From Lepraria neglecta (Eukaryota > Ascomycota > Lecanoromycetes > Lecanorales > Stereocaulaceae): a DNA stretch of 64,000 nucleotides. A program made the translations under genes and the position numbers. The stretch spans positions 930,001-994,000 of the forward strand of contig CM065649.1 in assembly GCA_033220425.1 (NCBI GenBank), given 5' to 3'. Position 1 is the stretch's first letter, and the number at the start of each line of letters is the position of its first letter. Below are positions 32,682 to 43,404 of this stretch, piece by piece. The notes under the pieces were generated by a model. It worked only from the letters and a program-made list of their open reading frames with translations. It was not told where the DNA came from and made no database searches.

Positions 32682-33660
32682 ATGCTAGACCCCATCCCTG
32701 TCCCACCCTCCCTCCGCGATGCAATCAACCCTCTAACCAACCTCCTCCACCTGCATACCCTCTCTCTCCACATCCACGAAGTCATCCTCAGCTACATCAT
32801 CTACAACTTCCTCAACGCCTTTCTCGCGCCCCACCTCTCCACCTACCTGCTCCCTAAAACCTACGCCAAATTTTCGCTACGCACGAAATTGCAATGGAAC
32901 ATGCATGCCACGTCATTCGTGAACTCGACTTTCGTGTCCCTGGCCGCGCTTTATGTGCTTTATGCGGATCGGGATCGATTGAGTGAGACATGGGAAGAGA
33001 GAATGTGGGGGTATACAGGGTTGGGGGGAATGGTGCAGGCGTTCGGCGCCGGGTATTTTGTTTGGGATATACAGGTGTGCGCGGCGAATATTGAGGCGTT
33101 GGGTATGACCGATTTACTGCATGCTGTGGTTGCGCTCAGTATCGCATTTCTGGGATTCGTACGTCGGCTCCCCTACTCATTACCTCGACTACCAATTCTT
33201 TAATAAGCCCAAGTGCTGACTTTTACGCCAGCGTCCCTTTGGTTTATACTACGGAATACAGTACGCATTGTTAGAGCTCTCCACCCCGTTCGTCAACATC
33301 CACTGGTTTCTCAACAAAATGGATAAGGGAGGCTCCACCCTCCAGATTTTCAACGGCGTGCTTCTCATTGTCACCTTTGCATGCTGCCGGCTTATATGGG
33401 GCTCTTACCTTACCTTCGTGTTTTTCCGTGACGTATGGACGGCGCTACATTCGCCACGGCCCTCTTGGACGGAGTATAACTACTCGCCATTAGAGAGGCC
33501 TCTCATACTTGAACACCAAGCGCCTTGGTGGCTTGCTATCATGTTTATGATCAGCAATGCTGTTGTTATGTCGCTGAGCGCCTTTTGGTTCACAAAGATG
33601 ATTGCAACCATGCGGAAACATATCGAAACTCCTAGTACTAAGAACGCAAGATCTGATTGA
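32682..33660 (+). CDS. TLC (TRAM/LAG1/CLN8) domain membrane protein, two exons
   Basis: Exon 1 is 32682-33158 and exon 2 is 33232-33660, joined by a 73-nt phase-0 intron (GTACGT...TACGCCAG). The product is about 301 aa. The TLC pattern is visible: SLRTKLQWNMHATSFVNSTF (the opening helix with the conserved H in the WN..H region), the GYFVWDI motif of helix 4 (residues about 125-131), DLLHAVVALSIAFLG (His in helix 5), the LLELSTPFVNIHWFL segment typical of the TMEM56-like branch, and a final FRDVWTALH loop and helix. These ER proteins sense or handle sphingolipids and other lipids. The exact activity is unknown; this branch is not ceramide synthase, since the Hox/Lag1p signature is absent. Confidence 0.82.
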
Positions 33661-34216
33661 GCATGATGTCGCCTAGAATATTGTAAATAAGTGGTTGATA
33701 AAGAGGCGGTTGATAAGGAAGCTATTAATAAGAGAGGTGATGATAGTGTGAAGGTGTGGGAGTAAGGGCGTCGGTAAAGAGATAGTAGTGGGACGGACAG
33801 GTGCAAGCTTGCTATATGTAAGACGGAGGTAGAATTGAATTAACTGCTATTAAGACGTGTATGATAGAATGTATCTGCCCCTCCACACCACCACAATAGG
33901 ATGGCGGTTGATAAAGAAGCTGGTAATAGAACAGCTATTGATTATAGCCCGGAAAGATATAAAGTTCTTTGGGCGCGAGCATTCGCAACAAAGCCAAAGG
34001 GACGATATCGTCATAAGGAGCGGGCTTCAGGTTGGGCATGGAAATATAGGCACAGAAGATGATGGTAGCGCGCTTTTCATGTGGAACAGTATCTTCTTCT
34101 AAGATTGAGGGGAGAGAAGAGTAAATTTATCTTCCATTCATGCGCGACGGTATTGTAATCTCGAACACGGCCGTTGATGATCCGATTCTAGTAACCGATT
34201 CTTCACCCATAGAAGG
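33661..34216. other. Intergenic region, no gene seen
   Basis: Noncoding sequence after the TLC gene. It holds short AT-rich repeats of the type GTTGATAAAGAGGCGGTTGA and GGTTGATAAAGAAGCTGG (near 33692 and 33905), a possible small dispersed motif, and nothing else recognised. Confidence 0.45.
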
Positions 34217-34748
34217 ATTCAACCCCCCCAAGTTGTCAAACCCCCCAAGTTATCAGCCCTATATATCTCAGCCTTACGGGGCTTCCTTATACGTTGCCCT
34301 CTTCCCATTGGTTGCTTCTTAAGGTTCCCAGAGCTCTACTGCTCGTCCTCGTCCTGCGCCTTCCACTGTCCTTGCCGGCAGTAGTCACCCTTAACCGCAG
34401 AGCCACTATCTTCTTCTGACGCCTCGCGGGCGGTAAATTTGGACGTAGTAGAGCTGCTGGAGGTGACGTAGGAGGCGCTGGAGCACGTTGTTGCCTTGGT
34501 GTTGCTAGTAGGCGCGGTGGCGCGAAGAGATCAGGTCCCAGTGTCCTAAGTCTTCTTATCTCTTAGTCCTATTCCTTCTCCTTAGTCTTTGACTCCTACT
34601 AAGCAGTAACTGTATATCTACAGGGTAATTATTAGTATTTGGTGCTGATTAAGTCAAATCTGCAATAAAAAATTTGGAAATTTGGGAATTTTGATGTTCA
34701 GCCCTACAGGGCTGACAACTTAGGGGGTTTGACAACTTGGGGGGTGAA
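34217..34748. mobile_element. Non-autonomous pogo-like element (MITE)
   Basis: Inverted ends at about 34217-34260 (CAACCCCCCCAAGTTGTCAA then ACCCCCCAAGTTATCAGCCC) and about 34697-34748 (the complement). Each end holds two tandem copies of an 18-bp CCCCCCAAGTTGTCAAA-type unit, the same design as the 16250 element but a different sequence. A GCCCT...AGGGCTGA palindrome sits inside the right end. The 530-bp interior is decayed; its minus strand shows weak resemblance to a pogo transposase tail. A clear TA duplication is not visible, so the exact ends may be off by a few bases. The right end lies only 16 bp before the CECR5-like start codon. Confidence 0.68.
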
Positions 34749-34764
34749 ATCAGAGCAGGAGTCA

Positions 34765-36088
34765 ATGGCAGCTCTCAGCCTTGGGAGAAGGCCTGCAAGT
34801 ACTGCTGCAACTGATCTGCTACGCCATAGGATACCAAGGCACTATCATCGTCATTTACAAACCTCACCTGAAACTCCGCCTAAAGTCTCCGACTTCGCGT
34901 TTGCATTTGAGTACAAAATTCTCCGTTCCTATTACTACTACACATCTAAGGCTTCTTCAGTATCGACGGCGTCCTCCTCCGCAGCTCTAACCCCCTTCCT
35001 CGCGCCCACAAAACACTTTCTTACCTCCAAAAGCAACGCATACCCTTCATCCTGCTCACCAATGGCGGCGGCAAGAGCGAAACGGAGCGGGTGGAGGAGC
35101 TCAGCCAAAGCCTCAAAGTCCCCCTCGATGTCAGCATGTTCGTGCAAAGCCATACACCCTTTACTGAGCTTGCAGATGAATATAAGGACAAACGTATCCT
35201 CGTTACAGGCGGGGACGGAGATAAATGTAGAAGGGTAGCTGAGAAGTAAGGTCTGCTGTCTTCTCTATATGTACAGGAGCTTTGAACTAACAATTCGGTT
35301 TCTACAGCTACGGCTTCACAAACGTCCTCACACCCGCAGACCTCATAACCGCCTTCCCAGCCCTCTGGCCCTTCGCTTCCCCACAGAACTATGAGTCCTA
35401 CGCTCGCCCGATACCCAACCGCAGACTCTCGGAGCGAGAATACAGCCCACGGTCGAATGATAACACTATCAAGATCGATGCCGTCTTCATCTTCAATGAT
35501 CCTCGCGACTGGGCCCTCGACACCCAAATCATCCTCGACCTACTGCTCTCCCAATCAGGCCATCTCGGCTCGCTCTCGCCTAAAAATGGCAACACATCCC
35601 TCCCGAATAACGGCTATCAACAAGATGGCCAACCGCCGCTCTATTTCTCAAACCCAGATCTCTTATGGGCTTCTGCTTATCACCTCCCGCGGCTAGGCCA
35701 GGGCGGATATAAAGCAGCCTTCGAAGGCGTCTGGAAAGCTGTGACATGCGGTGCCAAGTTGGAGAAGAACATGTTTGGCAAGCCGTATCAGGGGACATTT
35801 GATTTTGCAGAGAGGAGATTGCAGAGTCATCGGCATGCACTCATCGGCTCTGGGAGGTCAAAGATTGGGACCGAGGGATTGAAGAGAGTGTATATGATTG
35901 GGGACAACCCTGAGAGTGATATTTTGGGCGCTAATGATTACCAATCGGCTTCGGGTAGTACGTGGCAGTCGATTCTTGTACGCAGCGGGGTCTACAGCGG
36001 CGGGGAGCCTGCACATAAGCCCAAGGTCGTGGTGGAGGATGTCTGGGATGCCGTACAATGGGGTTTGGAGAAGGAGGGATGGGGCTAG
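34765..36088 (+). CDS. HAD-superfamily class IIA hydrolase, CECR5/YKR070W-like
   Basis: Exons 34765-34910, 34961-35245 and 35308-36088 join in phase through 50-nt (GTACAA...CTTCAG) and 62-nt (GTAAGG...CTACAG) introns, giving about 403 aa. HAD motif I appears only after splicing: FAFDIDGVLLRS with D49 and D51. Motif II follows in ILLTNGGGKSE. The lid region includes NYGFTNVLTPADLITAFPAL and KIDAVFIFNDPRDWALDTQI, typical of CECR5. AKLEKNMFGKPY supplies the Lys motif, and MIGDNPESDILGAN the final acidic motif. The Arg-rich, acid-free first 35 residues look like a mitochondrial presequence, as in yeast YKR070W. The physiological substrate is unknown in the family. The MITE ends just before the ATG, so its promoter or leader may derive from it. 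Confidence 0.88.
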
Positions 36089-37030
36089 CACCTTCATGAC
36101 TTGTTCGGACTCAACGAATAGAGAAAAGAGACATCCCATAGGTAATTACCCAGGCTTCAACGCCATTGCCTACTCGGTGTTCCATGATTTCCCGTACACG
36201 TGGGCCTTCCTGCCATTCTTTCCATCCAAAAACGACCTCTCCAGCTCTCATACTGTGCGTGTCCTGACTTGCTCTGCCAGAGCTTCGCGTCAACCATGGC
36301 TCTCGCGTCTCTGCTACTTTGGGTGTCGTGACGGGCTCATGCCAGGCCTTTGTGTCAGAATTTGTTCTCCAGTCTCAGTTTATATATATCGGCACTCCAA
36401 TGATTGGTCGTACAACGCAGCCTCAGCTTGGTAAACCCATCTTCTGGCCCATTCTACTCCACTTTCTACTGGGAAGGATACATTGTTGGGTCTTCAGGCA
36501 TTAGAAAAGGCGGCACGAGTAGCTATGAGCGGGTCAGAAGCGTAGATGTAGAAGGGATATTGACCAATAACAACACAATATGAGGAGTCATAGACCTGTG
36601 TTTACGCTGTTTTGATTGTACAAGAGGTCTGAGATAGCACGCATTCCAGGCCTGATTCATGCTACAACAAGGTCATCACGTACTCATTAGCCCAGTATAA
36701 CATACATTTCATCACTCATGGGACTTTCAAATTCTAAATATGCTTTGTATTCGGTGCTATGCTAAAAGACAACATTCACGATATGCAACCCTTCTTCTTT
36801 CTTCCTTCGGCTTTGCAGCTCGTAGCAGATCCACATTTCACACATACCGTAGACTCATATTGCTGCATTTGACTCCTCCTAGCCAGACAAGCCGGTTAAT
36901 CACTGGCACCTCGCGGACAAAGAAGATGACATGTTATGGCTCCTAGGAGCTGAGAAAGCGCCACATTTTTCGCTTGATGACATTAAAAGGCATAAGAATC
37001 GTCCACACACCCCGCCGTATTGCCCATATT
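36089..37030. other. Intergenic region, no gene seen
   Basis: Noncoding sequence after the HAD gene. Short frames have no domain and no composition that suggests coding. Confidence 0.45.
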
Positions 37031-37240
37031 TATGGACTCAGGCCCCACCAACTCCACGTCTACCACTCCCGCTCCCCCCCACGCCCACCACGGTTCGGCT
37101 CCTCAAAATAGGTCGAGCGTCCGTCCTAGGATTGATATCGTGGATCGCGGCCGACACGGATTTGTCGCAGCCCACTCCTCATCAAAGAAGCTGTTGTTGC
37201 CCTCGGCGGACTGGCCAATCGCGTGTGCCGGCGGGCTGGA
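37031..37240 (-). pseudogene. Decayed copy of the 3' end of the neighbouring disordered-protein gene
   Basis: The minus strand encodes PPAHAIGQSAEGNNSFFDEE then WAATNP, and after a frame change VGRDPRYQS, a stop, DGRSTYFEEPNRGGRGG. The intact gene just to the right ends PPAHAIDHSEDGNNSFFDET, WAQTNPPARVGRDPRYQTGS, QDGRSTYFEDPGRGARDSGR. Same strand, same order, about 60 codons. It is a partial duplicate of that gene's end, about 630 bp downstream, now broken by at least one frameshift and one stop. Confidence 0.82.
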
Positions 37241-37663
37241 GGGCAGGAAGAAAATGGAGGTATTTGTACATATAAAGAGACAGCCGTGAAGAACTTATTA
37301 TGGGTCTAGGTCACATTTTGGAATTGGGACATAAGTCTAAGTGTGCTTTGTAATTGATGCTAATAAAAAAAGACTAGCTGTGCGCTCCCCTGCTAACTTT
37401 TTTTTGTTTTTTTATAGATTTTCGGACATAAGCAGGTGTTTCGTTTTAGGCCGTAAGATATGGCTCCGAAGACCAGAGTCGTGCTGCTTGCTGGGCCGGT
37501 GGACAGCTTGTCTGTCCACCGTGGAACCCCCAGAAGTAGAAAAAATGACATAATGATGGCTCTAATAGAGCAGAAAAGTACATTGGTAGGCTAAAAGCCC
37601 ATGACATTGAGAAAGGAAAGGATAACATCCACCACACGCCCTCATATTCTCGACTACTCTTCC

Positions 37664-40261
37664 TCACTGTCCGCCCAATCCACCACGTCCACTATCACGC
37701 GCCCCACGGCCAGGGTCTTCAAAGTAGGTAGACCGCCCGTCTTGAGAGCCGGTCTGGTAACGCGGGTCACGCCCGACACGCGCTGGTGGGTTCGTCTGGG
37801 CCCATGTCTCATCGAAGAAGGAGTTGTTTCCGTCCTCAGAATGGTCGATGGCGTGAGCAGGTGGCTGACCATAGCGGTTGAAAGGGTCGTCAGCCTTGGG
37901 GTGCTTGTGACTCATAAGATTAGCCATGGCACCAGTGAGAATGTAGCTCATGTCCTCCGCGCTGGTGTTGCGCCAAGGATCGTTAGCCGAGTTCCTAGCA
38001 TTCGTAGCTGGGCTAGCCGAAGTCGAGGTAGATGGGGACGCTCCGGCTGTGCTAGGACGACCATGGCCGATTGGGTTTGGAATTGGCGTTGCCGATGCAG
38101 CTGGTCTATCGCCAGGGAGTATTGCTTTATTATCAGTGATCATGCGTATGGTCTTGTCACTTAGGGACTTTGACGCATACTCGTAAAGGTCTTTGTTCAA
38201 GTCGTAGCTGTCGTTGCGGAACGATTGGACTCCCTCGTTCAGAGATTCTTCGGGGGTCCTCTTCGACTTTTGCGTCATCTTGTTCAGGGCAACGTTGCCA
38301 GCTCCCAACGAGGAAAAATCAGGAGGCATCGGACCTCTATCACCTCCCAGTGGAGGATATGCACGAGGAATTGCACCCCTATCACGTCCCAATGGGACAG
38401 AAGCAGGAGAAATTGCGCCTCTATCGGTATAGCCCATCATGGGACCCCCAGTCAATTCGTTCAAGAGTTTGTTGGTGATGTCGTTGGCGAAGTTTTGGTC
38501 CGCGGCGAACATTCCAGTAAGTGGATCAGTGCCCTTGCGAGATTGCTGTCTCTGGGCCTCATTTCGAGTCTTCCGATCAGGTTGCTCAGAGCATTGTGCG
38601 TAGCTGGGAGCGTGAGGCCTCATTCTAGAACCTGTCGCGACTGAGGAAGCAGTGTTGGATGAGGCTTGAGCCAATGGATCATGAGCGACGGTTCGGACTG
38701 AGCGGGGTGTGTTTTCCTGATTCTGAGATTCTTGGGCGACTTTATCGAGGCATTGCATTAGCGTGTCTTTTGTGGTGCTCGGATCGAAAGGCTTACTGCT
38801 CGCATTGAAACCGGTATATGGTGCTGAATCTCGGACGTTGGGCATGGCCAGAGCAGCTTGATCGGCGGTGTTGTAGTCAGAGAGACCTTGGGCTCGGCAT
38901 TCGTCAAGGAGCTTTGTCTGTTCTTCAGGAGGCATCTTCATGTAGATTGCTAACGCTTCTTCTTTGTTGTGGGCCCCCATCTGACGAAATCGAGCCAGGA
39001 ACAGATCCACGTCTGACTTACGCGAGCGGTCTTTCTCGAAAGAGTTGCCTTGCGGAATGCCTCTAACTGCTGGTGGTGGGAGTCGGACACCTGCACGAGG
39101 GTCGCTTAGGGGTTGTGGGCCATAGGTAGATTGCTGTCCGTAACCGTATTGCGGTCCAGTGGGGTATTGCTCGTTGCCAGTGAGTTGCGGGCCATATGGA
39201 GAATGTGCGCCATATGAGTCCGGGCCGGCTAGTGCTTGCTGCCGCTGCTGCCCCAAATGATTATACATACGGGGACGGGTCTCATATGCTGAAACTGGGA
39301 GCGAGCTGTAGGTTGGTTGGTAGCCGAAAGCGTCCGGACCAAATGTAGACTGCCCATATGCGGATGAATCGCGAGACTGGTCGTTGAACGGGTCATCGTT
39401 ATGGGAGCCTGACGCGTCGAAAAAGTTGCCAGGTGAGCCAGTCAATGCTGCACCAGGATGATCCATTATCGGATCGTAAGAATCGTTCGAAGGGCTGATG
39501 TCATGAGTAAATCTTCCATAGGGATTAAGCTCACGAGAGGAGGGGGTGACATTGGGATTGAGTCCCGACGACTGAATACCATACTGAGCGGAGGCCTGTC
39601 CACGAGGAGCACGTGGAGTAGAAGACATCTCGGATTGCCCGGATTGCCACTGTGTGACAGGGTTAGGCACCCAGGCTTTTGAGACGTGACAGTAGCCTTC
39701 TGATGGGTACTGTGGTGGGAGTACAGCGTTGGGTGAAGTTGATTCAAGTGAGGTGGGTGAGGGTGACCAAGCAAGTGATAACACATGAGGATCTGTACTC
39801 GTTGGCCGAGCTTCAGAAAGGTCGAATTGATTAAGATCGGCCTCCTGCTGGTTCTTGGAGGCCGACAAAGGGTGTTGAAGGATTTGAGTGGGATGAGGTC
39901 GGTGCGGACGTGGTTGTTGTGGGTTGTGTTGAGCGTCTCCTTCTGGTTTCTCGCTTAGCGGCTTTTCTTTCGCCTTCCCGCCGCCGCGCTTCTTCGCCTT
40001 CGTGAAGGGTAACATACCCAGACTCATGGTTGCCATTGGAAGCATCTCGTCACCTAAGTAAGCAGTGCTCGCCGTCCTCCTGGCTCTCTTAGTATTGAAC
40101 TCTTCTGCGGCTTTAGTTGTGGCTTTGTCCTTATGGTTATTACCCTTATTTGGTGCGGACATGGCTTCTTCGGCTTCTTGATGATATAGTTGACGTTTGG
40201 AACCTGTTTCAGCTGATGTCTCTTTCTCTCCTATTTGCTCGTCTTGCAGTTTCTTTGGCAC
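37664..40261 (-). CDS. Long disordered protein, function unknown
   Basis: A single frame of 865 aa on the minus strand; a later Met at about 40162 (MSAPNKGNNHK) could be the true start. Composition is dominated by Pro, Ser, Gln, Asn, Gly and Tyr, with long stretches such as YGPQLTGNEQYPTGPQYGYG. This points to an intrinsically disordered, possibly condensate-forming protein. More ordered, charged parts lie in the middle (DVDLFLARFRQMGAHNKEEA, MKMPPEEQTKLLDECRAQGL) and near residues 660-700. A threefold repeat of the form DRGAI/PxxxxPLG occurs near residue 610. A basic KKRGGGKAKEK patch near residue 90 could be a nuclear signal. I recognise no domain. The last 60 codons exist as a decayed second copy next door. 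Confidence 0.7.
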   Translation of the reverse strand: MPKKLQDEQIGEKETSAETGSKRQLYHQEAEEAMSAPNKGNNHKDKATTKAAEEFNTKRARRTASTAYLGDEMLPMATMSLGMLPFTKAKKRGGGKAKEKPLSEKPEGDAQHNPQQPRPHRPHPTQILQHPLSASKNQQEADLNQFDLSEARPTSTDPHVLSLAWSPSPTSLESTSPNAVLPPQYPSEGYCHVSKAWVPNPVTQWQSGQSEMSSTPRAPRGQASAQYGIQSSGLNPNVTPSSRELNPYGRFTHDISPSNDSYDPIMDHPGAALTGSPGNFFDASGSHNDDPFNDQSRDSSAYGQSTFGPDAFGYQPTYSSLPVSAYETRPRMYNHLGQQRQQALAGPDSYGAHSPYGPQLTGNEQYPTGPQYGYGQQSTYGPQPLSDPRAGVRLPPPAVRGIPQGNSFEKDRSRKSDVDLFLARFRQMGAHNKEEALAIYMKMPPEEQTKLLDECRAQGLSDYNTADQAALAMPNVRDSAPYTGFNASSKPFDPSTTKDTLMQCLDKVAQESQNQENTPRSVRTVAHDPLAQASSNTASSVATGSRMRPHAPSYAQCSEQPDRKTRNEAQRQQSRKGTDPLTGMFAADQNFANDITNKLLNELTGGPMMGYTDRGAISPASVPLGRDRGAIPRAYPPLGGDRGPMPPDFSSLGAGNVALNKMTQKSKRTPEESLNEGVQSFRNDSYDLNKDLYEYASKSLSDKTIRMITDNKAILPGDRPAASATPIPNPIGHGRPSTAGASPSTSTSASPATNARNSANDPWRNTSAEDMSYILTGAMANLMSHKHPKADDPFNRYGQPPAHAIDHSEDGNNSFFDETWAQTNPPARVGRDPRYQTGSQDGRSTYFEDPGRGARDSGRGGLGGQ

Positions 40262-40270
40262 GATTTGACG

Positions 40271-40600
40271 CTCACAACGAGCAAAGCAACGTGGTAAGCT
40301 CTATTGGTATTCGGAAAGAGCAAGATGTGGCTTAGCACAGCAGCAGCAGCAGCGTGCTTTGATAGGCTGTGGCCCTATCGAAACGTGTCAGCGAAGGCTT
40401 GGTGTCACGGCACGTAGACACTCACAGCGAGCAAGGCAACGTGGTAAGCACTGTTGGTATTCAGAAAGAGCAAGCTGTGGCTTAGCACAGCAGCAGCTGC
40501 GTGCTATGATGGTTTGTGGCCCTATCGAGTCCTGTCAGTTCAGCAACGGTTTGATATCAGGGCACTCAGGCACTCAGGCACTCACAGCAAGCAAGGCAAG
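40271..40600 (+). repeat. Tandem repeat of about 150-160 bp upstream of the disordered-protein gene
   Basis: Two full units start at 40271 and 40421 (CTCACARCGAGCAARGCAAC then GTGGTAAGC). A third, partial unit starts at 40581. The units share TATTCRGAAAGAGCAAGMTG, TGGCTTAGCACAGCAGCAGC and GTGGCCCTATCGA. They differ by point changes and by the length of a CAG run, and a small ACTCAGGC iteration ends the second unit. The array overlaps the 5' flank of the gene on the minus strand. Confidence 0.78.
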
Positions 40601-42218
40601 CGTGGCAGGCACGATCGAATAGGGGGAAGTACCAAGCTAAGGCTTGACATAGTAAGAGCTGCGTATTTTCGTTTTCCAAGGTGCAATTGATGGTGGCGAC
40701 CGGGTGCTTGATGTATAGGTGGTTGATAGAAAGAGGAGGTGAGGATTTCGGTAGAATTTGTGATCCCGGTGAGGTGGCGTTCATCATCACAGTCCGGCGA
40801 GCAGCGAAGCGAGGATAAACAAGGGCTCCCCCTCCTAGAATGCTATGCATACTCATGAGGTTCAATGTCATTCAAGATACGGTAGTCCTCATGGCATAGG
40901 CTTACCATTTCACCCCTAGCATTGTCTACAATTGTGATTTCGCTCCTTCTGGCACAATGGTTCGTGATGCAGGTCAATCATGGTAAGAGACTCCAAAGGC
41001 AGGGGGCAATTGGCTGACAATCACACAAGCAGAAAAGTCAAAAAAAGGTGCCAGTACAAGACGGCAAGCTGCATCATGTGGAAGCAAGAAAAAGAGCCTT
41101 GTATTGGAGGGCATTCATGCCATCATACGAATTCCCTTCCGGCAGATAGAGCAAGCACATGTCCCCAAGCTCTTTGATTTGAAGGAGACGAGAGCCCAGA
41201 CGAGTTGGCTGTGTCGAACAGTCAGCGTTGCTTCATCCCCTTGAAGCGCAAGGAAGACATTTGGATGGCGGGACCCATACCTTCCATAAACATCCCTAGT
41301 CTACCAGAGCATGACCTTGTATCATGTTGCTGCTTCAAGAAGCTCTTCCCTAAGGTCCAACATCTGTCTCAGGTAGACCATAAGCTGTAAAGCTTCATCA
41401 CTCTGTCCCAAGCTCTTCTCCGTTAAGGATGTCGTGTATCCACAAGGAAGAACAAAGAGTATGCTATTGGGCATCGATTTTGAGGAAGCATAAGGATAGA
41501 GTGGTACCACCATCCCTCTGCAGCATGTGCTGGAGAGGGATGTAGTGGAAAGGAAGAAAGCGGGGCGGTGGTGGAATTTAAAGTACTCCATGCCAAATGG
41601 CAACGGGTCCATTCACATTACATTAGCCCGATGTTGCCATCACTATGGTGCCTTCACCCAAGGACCCGGAGAGAGGTTCCTCGCCTCACTCAGTCAGGCA
41701 TCGTGGTTGCTTATTCTCCATTTCCCAGTGTTCTTTACAGGCCGCGCCTTCCAAGTTTTCAGGCCACAATGGTGCCCCAGTGACTCCTGCACCAGGTACC
41801 TCCATCTGGACAATGACCAAGTCAATCGCTAACACTATATTACTGCTGTGTTGAGGTCGTCCAAGAGCTATGGGAGAAGTGAAAGATGAAGTGAGGTCGA
41901 GCTGTCCGGAGAAAGCTAGCCGAGCGCCGGCGAAGTCAGAGAAATGCTTGGCTGGACGCTCGCGAATCATGCAGCTACGGAGAAGACTTCACATTTACAA
42001 TTCGTACCTCACATCGAGAAGGCAGTGAAGCAGTCATTTGTTCAAGCTGTCATGGCATCACAGCATTTTGGTATTTTCATTCCTAAGTACAATCCTGTTC
42101 TCCAATTTTTGTATGCCTTCCATCAACCCAATCGTTGTGGTATCATTCTCCGCCAGTTTTCAACAATCATGTACCAACCACCCTGCTCAAGCACCTTCGA
42201 ACACTAGTGAAGAGTCGC
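40601..42218. other. Intergenic region, no gene supported
   Basis: About 1.6 kb with several short frames on both strands (for example 41322-41612 and 41686-41970 minus). None shows a domain or agrees in frame with a neighbour. An untranslated exon of the disordered-protein gene could lie here, but nothing in the sequence proves it. Confidence 0.45.
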
Positions 42219-43404
42219 TTAGTTGATATGAGGATCAAGAGCCTTAGCAGTCATAGTCTCATGAGGACCAGGGTGCACAATATCCTCCGGATGTCCATCA
42301 CCACGGTGATGCTTCTCAGATCCATCAACATATCTCTCCGCCTCACCAGCCAAGCCACCACGGCCTGAGGTATTGCCAGTCATGCCGGACCCCATACCAG
42401 AGTCGCCTCCTGCTAGACCAGTATCGCGACCGGTGTTGCCGTATCCAGAATCACCTCCAGCCGAGCCGGTGCCGCTTGAGGTGTTGCCCGTCATGCCATC
42501 ATCATAGCCAGATCGGTCACCCGTCAAGCCTGAGCCATTACCAGTCAAGCCAGTATCGCGAGTGTTACCATAACCGGAATCACTACCAGTCAAGCCTGAG
42601 CCTGAACCAGTACCAGTCAAGCCAGTATCGCGAGTGTTACCATAACCGGAATCATCACCAGTCAAGCCTGAGCCTGAACCAGTACCAGTCAAGCCAGTAT
42701 CCCGAGTGTTACCATAACCGGAATCACCACCAGTCAAGCCTGAGCCTGAACCAGTACCAGTCATACCTCCACCAGTCAAACCAGTATCGCGAGTATTGCT
42801 ATCATACCCGGAACCCGTCATGCCGCTACCACCCATGGTATCTGTACCGCTTGAACCACCATAGCTGGAAGGTCCAGTGTTCCTGTTCCTGCCAGTGGAA
42901 TCAACACCAGACTGTACAAGATCTGTGTCGCGCTCGCCAGTGCCGGTGTATTGAGGTCCAGAACTCATGCCGCTCGCACCGCCCAAGCCAGTGTCACGAC
43001 CGGTGATTCCAGATCCAGAATCACCGCCAGTCAAGCCAGTATCGCGACCAGTGTTGCCGTAACCCGAATCACCGCCGGTCAAGCCAGTACCGCTTGAGGT
43101 ATTGCCATATCCGGAATCACCGCCTGAAATACCGGTGTCACGGTCGCCATGGATGCCGCGCTTGGTGCTATCGAGGACACCGGGGTCAGTGGGCGACATT
43201 GAGTCACCGTGGGTTACGGAGCCAGAGATTGGAGTGTCGTGGACACCGGATTGGGTGCCGTGATCGCCTTGGAGATCTCCTGTGGAATGTTAGTGGGCGA
43301 TGACGAGAGCGGGGGAAGTTTTTGAGATATTGGGACGTACCAGTGGCATTGTTATCTTTATGGCCCTCGAGCTTGTCCTTGATCTTGTTCATAAGTCCAG
43401 ACAT
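42219..43404 (-). CDS. Gly/Ser/Thr-rich repeat protein, two exons
   Basis: Exon 1 (43341-43404) encodes MSGLMNKIKDKLEGHKDNNA, the short amphipathic opening found in a group of fungal low-complexity, stress-associated proteins. A 61-nt intron (GTACGT...TTCCACAG, 43280-43340) leads in phase to exon 2 (42219-43279). Total length is about 374 aa. The body is tandem repeats of GLTGGDSGYGNTRDTGLTG type, about a dozen units, best preserved between 42530 and 42790. The end reads GDGHPEDIVHPGPHETMTAK, which is non-repetitive and seems conserved in such proteins. The protein is predicted to be wholly disordered and hydrophilic. A dehydrin-like protective role is only a guess. Confidence 0.75.

Noticed and set aside
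35021-35527. Minus-strand 168-aa frame
   Set aside because: Antisense to exons 2 and 3 of the CECR5-like gene, whose HAD motifs are clear on the plus strand.
37601-38164. Plus-strand 187-aa frame
   Set aside because: Antisense to the disordered-protein gene, with no domain and no splice support.
41322-41970. Two short minus-strand frames that could have been a small gene
   Set aside because: No motif, no consistent splice junction and no similarity to neighbours.
42476-43006. Plus-strand frame rich in Tyr, Gln, Ser and His
   Set aside because: It is the antisense shadow of the Gly-rich repeat gene; the repeats keep several frames open. The minus strand has the start, intron and non-repetitive ends.
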